In this document: positions 56,891-64,000 of the stretch, piece by piece
Numbering within the stretch: the stretch's first letter is position 1
Layout: each line of letters opens with the position of its first letter
Source: Chloroflexota bacterium
GTDB taxonomy: Bacteria; Chloroflexota; Anaerolineae; CG2-30-64-16
Assembly (NCBI GenBank): GCA_026389845.1
Contig: JAPLHB010000096.1
Location: 23,186 to 87,185 of the forward strand
DNA length: 64,000 nucleotides
Reading direction: 5' to 3'
Program-made: the position numbers and the translations under genes
Notes under the pieces: model-generated
What the model was told of the DNA's origin: nothing
The model's database searches: none
The model's input: the letters and a program-made list of their open reading frames with translations, nothing else

Positions 56891-57967
56891 CTAATACACT
56901 TCAGGCACGAAGGTCTGATCGGTGATGGGCGGGCGCACGTAGCCGCTCGTATCCTGCCGCGGTGGCAACACGATCTTCTCCGGCGTCAGATCTTCATATG
57001 GGATCATGCTCAACAGGTGGCTGATGCAGTTCATGCGCGCACGCGCCTTATCGTCGGCGTTCACCACATACCAGGGCGCCTGCTTGATGTCGGTGGTGGC
57101 GAACATAGCATCCTTGGCCTTGGAGTACTCGACCCAGCGCGCTCGCGATTGTAGATCCATCGGGCTGAGCTTCCAGCGTTTGGTCGGGTCGTCAATGCGG
57201 GCCTGGAAACGGCGCTCCTGCTCCTGGTCGCTGACCGAGAACCAGTATTTGATGAGGATGATTCCGGCGCGCACCAGCATGCGCTCAAACTCAGGACACG
57301 AGCGCAGAAACTCGGCATACTCCGCCTCAGTGCAGAAGCCCATCACGTGCTCGACCCCGGCGCGGTTATACCAACTGCGATCAAAGAGGACCAGCTCGCC
57401 GGCGGCCGGCAGATGGGGCGCGTAACGCTGGAAATACCATTGCGATTTCTCGCGCTCGGTGGGTGTGCCCAGCGCCACCACTCGACAGCCACGCGGATTC
57501 AGGCATTCGGTGATGCGCTTGATCGTGCCGCCCTTGCCCGCGGCATCCCGGCCCTCGAAGAGGACAACGACCCTCAGGCCCTTGAGCTTGATCCATTCCT
57601 GGAGCTTGACCAACTCGACGTGCAGCTTAGCCAACTCTTCTTCATATTGCTTTTTGCTCAGCTTCTTGGGCTTTGCCGGTCGTTCAGGTGCCGGCGCTTG
57701 ATCCACTTGGGGCGTATCCATCGGCGTTACCTCCACTGGAGTGATGTCGGCCGCCTTCCCCTCGGATTTGGCCTGCGGCGCGGCCTCCTCGCGGAGATCT
57801 TCGGCCTTCACCTGGGAATCATCGGCCTTGCGCTTCTCATCTTCGGGCGGCTTCGGCTTCTTCTTGGTCGCCACTGCGATCCCCTTGCGGGGATTCTTGA
57901 CCTTCACCTCGGAATCGCTGGCCTGCTTCTTGCCCTTTTCGGGGAGCTTCTGCTTCTTCTTTGTCAT
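56891..57967 (-). CDS. ppk2: Polyphosphate kinase 2 with charged N-terminal extension
   Basis: 358 residues from ATG at 57967, with AAGGAGG seven bases upstream. The core begins near residue 105: LRVVVLFEGRDAAGKGGTIKRITE (Walker A), then LNPRGCRVVALGTPTEREKSQWYFQRY, LVLFDRSWYNRAGVEHVMGF (Walker B and lid region) and ARWVEYSKAKDAMFATTD. It transfers phosphate between polyphosphate and nucleoside diphosphates (class I PPK2). The first ~100 residues are Lys/Glu-rich, with a duplicated ~32-residue unit (TKKKQKLPEKGKKQASDSEV and TKKKPKPPEDEKRKADDSQV), probably disordered. Confidence 0.93.
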   Translation of the reverse strand: MTKKKQKLPEKGKKQASDSEVKVKNPRKGIAVATKKKPKPPEDEKRKADDSQVKAEDLREEAAPQAKSEGKAADITPVEVTPMDTPQVDQAPAPERPAKPKKLSKKQYEEELAKLHVELVKLQEWIKLKGLRVVVLFEGRDAAGKGGTIKRITECLNPRGCRVVALGTPTEREKSQWYFQRYAPHLPAAGELVLFDRSWYNRAGVEHVMGFCTEAEYAEFLRSCPEFERMLVRAGIILIKYWFSVSDQEQERRFQARIDDPTKRWKLSPMDLQSRARWVEYSKAKDAMFATTDIKQAPWYVVNADDKARARMNCISHLLSMIPYEDLTPEKIVLPPRQDTSGYVRPPITDQTFVPEVY

Positions 57968-58001
57968 GTCCGCCTCCTTGTGATCCAAAAGATTGGTTCG
58001 T

Positions 58002-58862
58002 CTATCCGAAGGCAGCGACCGGCGTCAACGCGACCAGCGGGAAGATCTGCCCCGGCACAGGCGGCATGGGGTTGTAGACCCAGTCCACGCCGACGACGCC
58101 GCACGAGACACCCGCGATCCGCCGGATGCCCTGGAACTGGCCGCGCAGCAGCACATCCTCCATGCTGAGCGCCATCCCGAAGACCGCGACCGTCGCGCCC
58201 GCGGGAACGGCCGCCAGCTCGTCGCCGAAGGCCCCCAGGCTGAAGATGACGTGTTGCCGGTCGGCTGCCTGCGCCTGGATGATCGGGATGATGGCCGGGT
58301 AGCCGTCCGCGCCGACGTAGGCCAGGAACTTAAGGTTGTCCAGCTTGTTGAGCAACCCCCGCGTCCAGCCGTTCAGCACGGCCACCCCGTCCCGCGGGCC
58401 ACTCACCGTGCGAGCGATCACCGTCTGGATGGCCGCGGCGACGATCCGGCCCATCGGCAACGGCGCGCCCCCGGTCTGCGCCACCAAATCCATGTAGTAG
58501 ACCGTGTGAACGCCGAAGTAGGCGTTATAACGGAACATCGGCTGCTGGTTGTAGCGGTCGAACTCCGGCCCCTGCTGCGCCGTGTGCGTAAACGTCGCCT
58601 TCCCGCGCCACAACTCCTTCGCCAACGACATGATCAGGAAGCCGGTCTTCGGGTTGGCGCGGATGTGCTGTTTCGACAGCCCCTCGGTGAACTGGCCCCA
58701 GATCACCTGCGTGGGCGAGCACGCGGCCAGGGACGAGATCAGCGTCAGGTGCGGCTGCCCGGCAGGGTTGACCGTCGCCAGGAGGCCGATCTTGAGCGCC
58801 GGCTCGAAGGCCTTGATGTCGGCTTCGGAGAAGGTGGGGAGGGCAGGCCGTGATCTACTCAT
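58002..58862 (-). CDS. Pyridoxamine 5'-phosphate oxidase-like flavin-binding protein
   Basis: 286 residues from ATG at 58862, overlapping the preceding stop by eight bases. The N-terminal split barrel is visible as PALKIGLLATVNPAGQPHLTLISSLAACSPTQVIWGQF and GFLIMSLAKELWRGKATFTH; the C-terminal half is a second, less conserved barrel-like region. Such proteins bind FMN, F420 or heme and act as oxidoreductases; the true reaction is unknown. It is co-transcribed with the pRiA4b ORF-3 gene. Confidence 0.75.
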   Translation of the reverse strand: MSRSRPALPTFSEADIKAFEPALKIGLLATVNPAGQPHLTLISSLAACSPTQVIWGQFTEGLSKQHIRANPKTGFLIMSLAKELWRGKATFTHTAQQGPEFDRYNQQPMFRYNAYFGVHTVYYMDLVAQTGGAPLPMGRIVAAAIQTVIARTVSGPRDGVAVLNGWTRGLLNKLDNLKFLAYVGADGYPAIIPIIQAQAADRQHVIFSLGAFGDELAAVPAGATVAVFGMALSMEDVLLRGQFQGIRRIAGVSCGVVGVDWVYNPMPPVPGQIFPLVALTPVAAFG

Positions 58863-59565
58863 CGGCGTCTTCCTCCATTTCTTCATCCCAGTCCTCCTCA
58901 TCGGGATACTGGGCCGGCGCCTGGCCTCGCGATTCCACGGTCCGCGGATAATCGCCTTCGGGGGCATCTGGGTTGATGGCGTGGACACGGAGCTGAAACT
59001 GGTGTTCGTCGCCGTAGTCGAAGATGTAGAGGAATTTCTGGCCGACTTTCAGATCCAGTTGTTCGAGCTGCGTTGTGCGCACATCCCCTGCGCTGTCAGT
59101 CTCGAACAGAAAATCCGTCAGCGTGTCCATCACCGGGCTAACGCGCGCCAGCTTTTCTTCTAGCGTGAGCTTGTCGTCTGCCATTACCGCCAGTGCGGCT
59201 TGAAGATCATCGGGAGTCAGGCCCAGCTCCGCTAGTTTTGCGGCCACTTCATCGGACTGGACGGCTTGCGCGATCTCTTCAGCGTCGAGAGGTTCAACCT
59301 CGATATCTTCCTCGGCATCTTCATCCTCGTCTTCGCCGTCGAGATCGTCACCCCACGGGTCAACATCCTCCGGCAGGGTGTACTCGGTGCTGTCATCCCA
59401 GGCGCGATTGCTCATGAAGAACGAATACATGTGGTCGGCGTCCCACTCGTAGGCGTTCTGGATGGCGTAGTGCAGATCTTCGAGGGTTTGGTCGCTGCGC
59501 ATCTCGATCTTGCGCCAGACGCGGCCTCCGCCGCGCAGAGTGATGTGGAAGGTGTAGGTTTTCAT
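58855..59565 (-). CDS. pRiA4b ORF-3-like family protein
   Basis: 236 residues from ATG at 59565, with AAAGGAG eight bases upstream. YTFHITLRGGGRVWRKIEMRSDQTLEDLHYAIQNAYEWDADHMYSFFMSN is the diagnostic N-terminal half, and KFLYIFDYGDEHQFQLRVHAINP its second strand set. A very acidic insert (DGEDEDEDAEEDIEVEPLDAEE) and an acidic tail (EEDWDEEMEEDADE) are unusual. The family is named after a plasmid gene and is found near IS1096-type elements; function is unknown. Confidence 0.88.
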   Translation of the reverse strand: MKTYTFHITLRGGGRVWRKIEMRSDQTLEDLHYAIQNAYEWDADHMYSFFMSNRAWDDSTEYTLPEDVDPWGDDLDGEDEDEDAEEDIEVEPLDAEEIAQAVQSDEVAAKLAELGLTPDDLQAALAVMADDKLTLEEKLARVSPVMDTLTDFLFETDSAGDVRTTQLEQLDLKVGQKFLYIFDYGDEHQFQLRVHAINPDAPEGDYPRTVESRGQAPAQYPDEEDWDEEMEEDADE

Positions 59566-59588
59566 GGGATGCTCCTTTGGTAAGATTA

Positions 59589-60590
59589 CTATTCTCTTCG
59601 CGTCGCCCCGGTCGCGACGACTACCTTGGGATTCACGCCCGAGCTCCGCGCACACGCGGCCAGCTCCTCCACCTCATCAGCCGTCAGCAGCGGCGTCGCG
59701 GCGTATTCCCACGTCAGCCCCAGCCGGCGATATTTGTCGCGGCACAGGTTGTTGAACGCGCACAACTCCCAGCGCGCGACCGTGCCGTTCATCTGCTCGG
59801 CGAGGAACCGGCCGATGCCTGTGACGGTCTCACGCGTCGCCGTGCCTGCGGTCATCCGTCGTTCGTCGTCCGTCGTTCGTCGTCCGTCTGCGGTCGGGAT
59901 CAGTGGCGTGCGAATCCAAAGCGCCGGTCCCGAGGATCGAGCGGCGACGAAGTCGCGGACGAGCAGCAGGTTGTCCAAGATGCGCCGGTTGTCGTGGCCG
60001 GTGAGGGCGCGATGTCTGAGCGCGTCTATCTCCTTCAGGTCGAAGAGGATGACGTCGGCGTGCGGCAGGAGCGTCTCCAGCGCGGCGGGAGCGCAGAGGC
60101 CACAGGTATCGAGCGCGGTGCGGACGCCGGCTTCGCGCAGGCGGCGCAGGAACGCGGCGACGAATTCGGCCTGCATCGTCGGCTCGCCGCCGGAGACGGT
60201 CACGCCGCCGCCGGAGGTCTCGAAGTAGGAGCGGTCTTTCAGGACTTCTGCCACGAGCGCCTCCAGACCGATGCGCGTGCCCAGCAGCTCCATCGCGCCC
60301 GCGGGACATGCTTCCACGCACGCGCCACAACCGGTGCAGCGGCTGCGATCAATCACCACGCCCCGCGAGGTCTTGACCAGGCAGCCGTCGGGGCAGGCTG
60401 GCAGACAAGTACCGCAGTTCAAACACCGATTCTCCAGCCATTGCACCTGCGGCGATGGCGACAGGCTCTCCGGGTTGTGGCACCACGCGCAGTGCAGCGG
60501 ACACCCCTTGAAGAACACCGTCGTCCGCAGGCCGGGGCCATCCTCGGTGGAAAGGCGCTGGAGGTGAAGGATGAGAGCATCAAGTATCAT
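59589..60590 (-). CDS. Glycyl radical enzyme activating enzyme (radical SAM, two extra 4Fe-4S)
   Basis: 333 residues from ATG at 60590; a longer TTG start falls in repeats. The radical SAM motif is C30-x3-C34-x2-C37 (FFKGCPLHCAWCHNPE), preceded by STEDGPGLRTTVFF. Two ferredoxin clusters follow: CLNCGTCLPACPDGC and CTGCGACVEACPAG. VTVSGGEPTMQAEFV is the SAM-binding GGE motif. It abstracts hydrogen from the glycine of the partner enzyme encoded 54 bases upstream. A heptamer array adds ~15 residues (ADGRRTTDDERRMTAG, about residue 235) in frame. The two-cluster insert is typical of activases for eliminase- or decarboxylase-type enzymes rather than PflA. Confidence 0.93.
   Translation of the reverse strand: MILDALILHLQRLSTEDGPGLRTTVFFKGCPLHCAWCHNPESLSPSPQVQWLENRCLNCGTCLPACPDGCLVKTSRGVVIDRSRCTGCGACVEACPAGAMELLGTRIGLEALVAEVLKDRSYFETSGGGVTVSGGEPTMQAEFVAAFLRRLREAGVRTALDTCGLCAPAALETLLPHADVILFDLKEIDALRHRALTGHDNRRILDNLLLVRDFVAARSSGPALWIRTPLIPTADGRRTTDDERRMTAGTATRETVTGIGRFLAEQMNGTVARWELCAFNNLCRDKYRRLGLTWEYAATPLLTADEVEELAACARSSGVNPKVVVATGATRRE
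59851..59890. repeat. Heptamer array (CGTCGTT/CGTCGTC) inside the activase gene
   Basis: Five to six alternating CGTCGTT and CGTCGTC units read in frame as RRTTDDERR on the minus strand. Confidence 0.88.
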
Positions 60591-60600
60591 GTCGGCAGAG

Positions 60601-60643
60601 GGTATTGCAAAACGCAAAACGCAAAACGCAGTATGCAGTACGT
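60601..60643. repeat. Heptamer array (GCAAAAC) between the glycyl radical enzyme and its activase
   Basis: About five AAAACGC/CAGTATG/CAGTACG units fill the 54-base intergenic gap and extend toward the activase start. Confidence 0.82.
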
Positions 60644-60644
60644 C

Positions 60645-63251
60645 CTACATCCGGTGGCTCTCGCGCGCGATGATTTCATCCTGAAGCTCGCGGCCGATGC
60701 TGGTGAAATACGCGTTGTAGCCGGTGACGCGCACCAGCAGGTGGCGATAGTTCTCCGGGTGGCGCTGCGCGTCACGGAGCATGTCGGCGTCAATGATGTT
60801 GACCTGCAACGCGGTGCCGCCATTCTCGGCGTAGCCGCGCAGGAAGGCGCGGAACTTCTGCCGGTGCTGGGGGTCGCGCAGCAGCGATGGGCTGAAGGTC
60901 ATGGTGTGGCTGCCGCCGTTGGGAAGGAGGTTGAGGTAGCCGTCCCAGTCCACGCTGTCCTTCGACTTCACTGCGTTCCGCTCAGGATGCTCCGCCGACT
61001 CCGCTGCGCTCCGCTCAGGATGCTCCGCAGAATCACCGGGCAGGCGGCCGCCCAGAACCTTGCCCACCGAGTTGACATTGGCGGTCGGCCCCTCGCGATC
61101 GGCGCCGACGGAGGGGCAGAGCGCGTTGGAAAGAAACTTGCCCCGCGGCCGGCCGTCGGGGCTGGCGGACAGGATGAAGCTGTCGGCGACCCAGTAGTTC
61201 CAGCTCAACATGCCGGGGCGGAACTGCCGGCCGGTGGATTTTGTCTTGTACTGCCAGGTCTCTTCCGTCCACAAATCCATCACTCGCCGGGCCACGGCGT
61301 CCGCCGCATCGTCATCACGGCCATACTTCGGCGCCTTGTGCAGCGCCCGCGCCTGCAAGACCTCGTGCCCCTGCCAATTGTCTCGCAACGCCTGGATCAA
61401 CTCCGCCATCGTGCAGAACTGCTTATCGAATACCAAATATCTAATCGCCAATAGCGAATCCACTGTCGTCGCGTAGGTCACGGCCTCGATGGTGACAAAC
61501 GACAGCTCCGCGCCGCCCTGGGTCACGTCCAGCCCCTTCTCCGCGCAGCCGCGCACCAGGCACGAGAGATAGGGCGTGGGCGCATAGCGCGCCCGGATCG
61601 TCTCGCTGCGTTCGTAGAGGTCCACGATCTGCTTGACGATGAACTTCGTCTGGCTGACGTAGGCGTCCCAGAACTGCTGCCAGGTGGTGAACTGCGTCGG
61701 ATCGCCGGTGTCTGGGCCGCGGCGCACCGGCGGATCGGTCTTGCCCGTCATCGGATCGGTGAAGGGGATCAGATCGTGGCCGCCGGTCAGGGCCAGTTCC
61801 ACGGCTTTCAGCAGGTTGAGGTTGCAGTCCACCGTGCCCGACCGGTCGTTGCCGCACATGGTATTCTCCAGGCAGCCGACCGGCGCGTAGTCGAACACGT
61901 TGCCGGGGTGGATCAGCCGCTCGACACCCGCGCGCCGCGCCTGGAGCAGTAACCCCGCCATCGAGCGCTCGTCGAAGTTGAGCAGGAAGGGCGCGCCCTG
62001 GCTGGTCGCGATCATCTCCACCACCTTGTCCAGCAGCGGATCGGGCGTGCCGCGGTGCAGCCGGACGTTCGGCTTCGGCTCCAAAATGGGCGACATCTCG
62101 TCAATGACTTCGAGCAAGGCGTAGGTCAGGTCGTTTGTCAAGTCCGCGCCGCCCGGTCCTAAGCCGCCGATCGTGAAGAGTTGGCCGTAGCCCGCGGTGA
62201 TCCCCTGGTTGCCGCCGGTGCGGATCATCGCGTCATACGCGGTGTTGGCATGAATCCAGAAGCATTTGAGCAGCTCCTTGCCGAACTCCCGATCCATGCC
62301 GTCGGCAATGAACTTCTGCCAGAAGGGTAAGAGGAACTGATCCATCCGGCCGAACGAAACGCCGGGGCCGGGGTAGTTTTCGTCGCTCATCACCAGCATG
62401 TGCGTCAGCCAGAGCGATTGCAACGCCTCCCAGAAGGTTTCGGCCGGCTCCCACGGCACGCGCTGGAGGATGGCGGCCATCTGGCGCAGCTCGACCTGGC
62501 GCGCCGGATCGGCCTCCTGCGCAGCCAGCCCGGCGCAAACGTCGCTGTATTTCGCGGCCAGGTCGCGCGCCAGGGTCGCCGCGGTCATCATGGCCCGGAG
62601 TTGCGCGCCTTTGGCGCCGCTTTGCTCCGCAGGCGACAGCGTAGCGTAGCGTCGTTCCAGGTCGGCGTAGATGCCGCGCCAGCCCACGGTGAGCACGGTC
62701 GGGTAATCGGGGATCAGGTGGCCGCTGGTGGCGCCGGTGTTGCCGTAGCCGTGGTCGTGGAACCACTTCATCGCCTCCCGCGTCCCGCCCTTGCCTCCCA
62801 CCAGCCGAGTATACTCCCTGGCCTCCTGCTCGGTCAGGCAGGTGGAGGTCATCACGTTGAAGCGGCCGCCTCCAAGCAGGTCGCCCGGCAGAATTTCGGC
62901 GGGCAGGTAGCGCACCATCACCTCGCGTACGAACCAGGCGCGGCGTTCGGGCAGGCTCCACCGCCAGAACTCAGCGGGCAGTGTCACCGGCCGAGCCGTC
63001 TGGGCGAAGGACGAACGAAAGGTCTGGAGGAACGCGTAGGTCTCGGGGACGATATGGAAGCTCAACTCGGGATACTGGAAATCCCAGGCCGTGCCGGTGG
63101 TCCAGGCGGTGTACTCGTTGTTCCACCGGCGCTGCACCCCCTGAAAGTAGAAATCGCGAAGCCAGCGGATGCGCGGGGAGAGGTTTTTCGGCTCTTTGAC
63201 CGCGTAGCGGGGCGCGGTGGACAATTCGGTCGGTTGGCAGGCTGTTGACAT
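60645..63251 (-). CDS. Glycyl radical enzyme of the pyruvate formate-lyase superfamily (CxE eliminase/decarboxylase type)
   Basis: 868 residues from ATG at 63251, with AAGGAG upstream. The catalytic thiyl residue is C460 in DYAPVGCLENTM; the C-x-E arrangement is that of glycerol dehydratase, choline lyase and 4-hydroxyphenylacetate decarboxylase, not the Cys-Cys of pyruvate formate-lyase. The radical glycine is G844 in LLVRVTGYNAYFTSIGREL. The substrate is not assignable. A dispersed repeat adds about 26 residues (AEHPERSAAESAEHPERNAV) near residue 740 in frame, not far before the glycine loop. The activase is downstream. Strictly anaerobic enzyme. Confidence 0.92.
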   Translation of the reverse strand: MSTACQPTELSTAPRYAVKEPKNLSPRIRWLRDFYFQGVQRRWNNEYTAWTTGTAWDFQYPELSFHIVPETYAFLQTFRSSFAQTARPVTLPAEFWRWSLPERRAWFVREVMVRYLPAEILPGDLLGGGRFNVMTSTCLTEQEAREYTRLVGGKGGTREAMKWFHDHGYGNTGATSGHLIPDYPTVLTVGWRGIYADLERRYATLSPAEQSGAKGAQLRAMMTAATLARDLAAKYSDVCAGLAAQEADPARQVELRQMAAILQRVPWEPAETFWEALQSLWLTHMLVMSDENYPGPGVSFGRMDQFLLPFWQKFIADGMDREFGKELLKCFWIHANTAYDAMIRTGGNQGITAGYGQLFTIGGLGPGGADLTNDLTYALLEVIDEMSPILEPKPNVRLHRGTPDPLLDKVVEMIATSQGAPFLLNFDERSMAGLLLQARRAGVERLIHPGNVFDYAPVGCLENTMCGNDRSGTVDCNLNLLKAVELALTGGHDLIPFTDPMTGKTDPPVRRGPDTGDPTQFTTWQQFWDAYVSQTKFIVKQIVDLYERSETIRARYAPTPYLSCLVRGCAEKGLDVTQGGAELSFVTIEAVTYATTVDSLLAIRYLVFDKQFCTMAELIQALRDNWQGHEVLQARALHKAPKYGRDDDAADAVARRVMDLWTEETWQYKTKSTGRQFRPGMLSWNYWVADSFILSASPDGRPRGKFLSNALCPSVGADREGPTANVNSVGKVLGGRLPGDSAEHPERSAAESAEHPERNAVKSKDSVDWDGYLNLLPNGGSHTMTFSPSLLRDPQHRQKFRAFLRGYAENGGTALQVNIIDADMLRDAQRHPENYRHLLVRVTGYNAYFTSIGRELQDEIIARESHRM
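60958..61036. repeat. CATCCTGAGC-type repeats inside the glycyl radical enzyme gene
   Basis: Two tandem copies of a CCGCTCAGGATGCTCCGC unit with a TCCTTCGACTTCACTGC end, in frame. The same family as 1022, 8843 and 15673. Confidence 0.9.
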
Positions 63252-63271
63252 GGCGTTCTCCTTCGTCGCCG

Positions 63272-63305
63272 GGCAAAGCGTAGGACGTAAAGCGCAAAAC
63301 GCAAA
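63272..63305. repeat. Heptamer units (GTAAAGC/GCAAAAC) upstream of the glycyl radical enzyme gene
   Basis: About four imperfect seven-base units in the gene leader. The gap 63252-64000 holds no gene: only these units, two TIR elements and the 136-bp repeat. Confidence 0.65.
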
Positions 63306-63331
63306 GGTAATAGATATTATCGGGAACAACG

Positions 63332-63565
63332 GTCATTCTGAGCGGGTCTACCCCGAACCTCTTGTTGCAGCGTGAAACCAGCGAAGAATCCATTCGCTGC
63401 GCTCAGGACAGGTTCTCTTTCGTCCGTTGCTGAGACTCCTGCGACTGCGCTCAGAGCTTGCCCTGAACACAGTGAAGGGACAGGCTCTTCGCTGGACTGA
63501 TGCTGCAACGCAATTCACGGGCCAGGCCCGCTCAGAGCTTGCCCTGAGGGCAACGAAGGGGTGAC
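63332..63565. mobile_element. TIR-bearing dispersed element, expanded copy
   Basis: 234 bases from GTCATTCTGAGCGGGT to GGGGTGAC, carrying extra internal CGCTGCGCTCAGGACAGGTTCT and CTCAGAGCTTGCCCTGA segments. Confidence 0.75.
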
Positions 63566-63669
63566 GCCGCTTCTTATCGCCGATAATGTCTAATGTGGGT
63601 CTATTGTAAGCCCATTTGAGCGAGAGGTCAACGTTATGGTGCGCACTGCAGCAATTCCAAAAGCAAGAT

Positions 63670-63865
63670 GTCACCCTGAGCGGGTTGATTCCGTGAAGTG
63701 CGTTGCGGCGAGAATCTAGCGAAGAGCCTGTCCCTTCACTGTGTTCAGGGCAAGCTCTGAGCGCAGTCGAAGGGGTCTCGTCGCGGCAACGAGAACTTGT
63801 CCTGAGCGCAGCGAACGGATTCTTCGCTGGACTCACGCCGCCGCGAGAGTTTAGGGGCCAACCCG
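63670..63865. mobile_element. TIR-bearing dispersed element, inverted copy
   Basis: Starts GTCACCCTGAGCGGGT and runs toward AACCCGCT in the opposite orientation to 63332-63565, containing TTCGCTGGACTCACGCCGC. It joins the 136-bp repeat at 63865. Confidence 0.72.
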
Positions 63866-64000
63866 CTGCTCAGAAACTTGCAACGCCGGATGCTTCGCTG
63901 GATACTCGCCGCAGCAATCGTTGGCTGGTAGGCCCGCTCAGCATGACAAGCGCGGGAGTTTCTATCTTCAAGAATGCCGCCGCGCGGCATGGCAGTTCTC
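63865..64000. repeat. 136-bp dispersed repeat, copy 2
   Basis: Aligns base for base without gaps with 31334-31469, with about a dozen substitutions. It ends at the window edge, so its full extent is unknown. Confidence 0.9.

Noticed and set aside
59577..61454. A 625-residue open frame on the plus strand
   Set aside because: It is antisense to the activase and glycyl radical enzyme genes, has no recognisable domain and reads through repeat DNA; high GC makes long antisense frames common here.
63348..63836. Open frames in the right-end intergenic region
   Set aside because: They are entirely made of TIR-element and dispersed-repeat sequence, with no ribosome site or family resemblance.

Overview
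The window is high-GC DNA with many dispersed repeats, probably from an uncultivated Chloroflexota (Anaerolineae/Caldilineae-like) bacterium. The signs are a Gram-positive-type rpmH-rnpA-yidD-yidC-jag cluster with a short lipobox-bearing YidC, GC-rich codon use, secreted proteins with Thr/Pro tails, anaerobe enzymes (tungsten aldehyde oxidoreductase, SelB, a glycyl radical enzyme) and Chloroflexi-style repeats. This placement rests on gene content, not on a phylogeny.

Layout. 1-4.7 kb: class II aldolase (cut by the window edge), aldehyde ferredoxin oxidoreductase, a small zinc ribbon protein, a Gfo/Idh oxidoreductase and a GNAT acetyltransferase. 4.7-11 kb: a RAM-like sensor protein, a coiled-coil protein, SelB, a small toxin-antitoxin remnant and a YtcJ-type amidohydrolase. 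11-19.6 kb: parB and parA separated by a leucine-rich-repeat gene, a PfkB kinase, the rpmH operon and a Nif3-like gene. 19.6-25 kb: MFS transporter, DUF951 protein and RNase D (one overlapping operon with nif3), then a divergent proton-pumping pyrophosphatase. 25-40 kb: a surface polysaccharide region with nucleotide-sugar dehydrogenase, GDP-mannose 3,5-epimerase-like and GalE-like epimerases, two DegT aminotransferases, a GT2, two GT39-like membrane glycosyltransferases and a methyltransferase, interspersed with an L,D-transpeptidase and a bacterial translin. 40-46 kb: two tandem proteins sharing a C-terminal module, one with a GH-A-like barrel, then a variant CorA. 46-52 kb: a complete livKHMGF branched-chain amino acid ABC operon interrupted by a four-helix-bundle gene. 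52-54 kb: a lower-GC acquired patch. 54-64 kb: CoA-binding protein, ornithine cyclodeaminase-like enzyme, EamA transporter, PPK2, a flavin-type protein, a pRiA4b ORF-3 protein, and a glycyl radical enzyme with its activase.

The most striking property is a genome-wide load of heptanucleotide tandem arrays (units such as GCGTATT, GCAGATT, GATTTCG, GGAAGCT, CGTCGTT, GATGGCT), often in head-to-head inverted pairs, plus other palindromic and TIR-bearing repeats. They fill most intergenic gaps. They also sit in frame inside at least eight otherwise intact genes and form the C-terminal ends of others. A seven-base unit reads as the same seven-residue peptide in every frame, and several of these units carry no stop on either strand, which would explain how genes survive them. 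The resemblance to cyanobacterial STRR heptanucleotide repeats is notable. In one gene (EamA) a different repeat appears to have removed the stop codon.

No tRNA, rRNA, CRISPR array, transposase or integrase was recognised.
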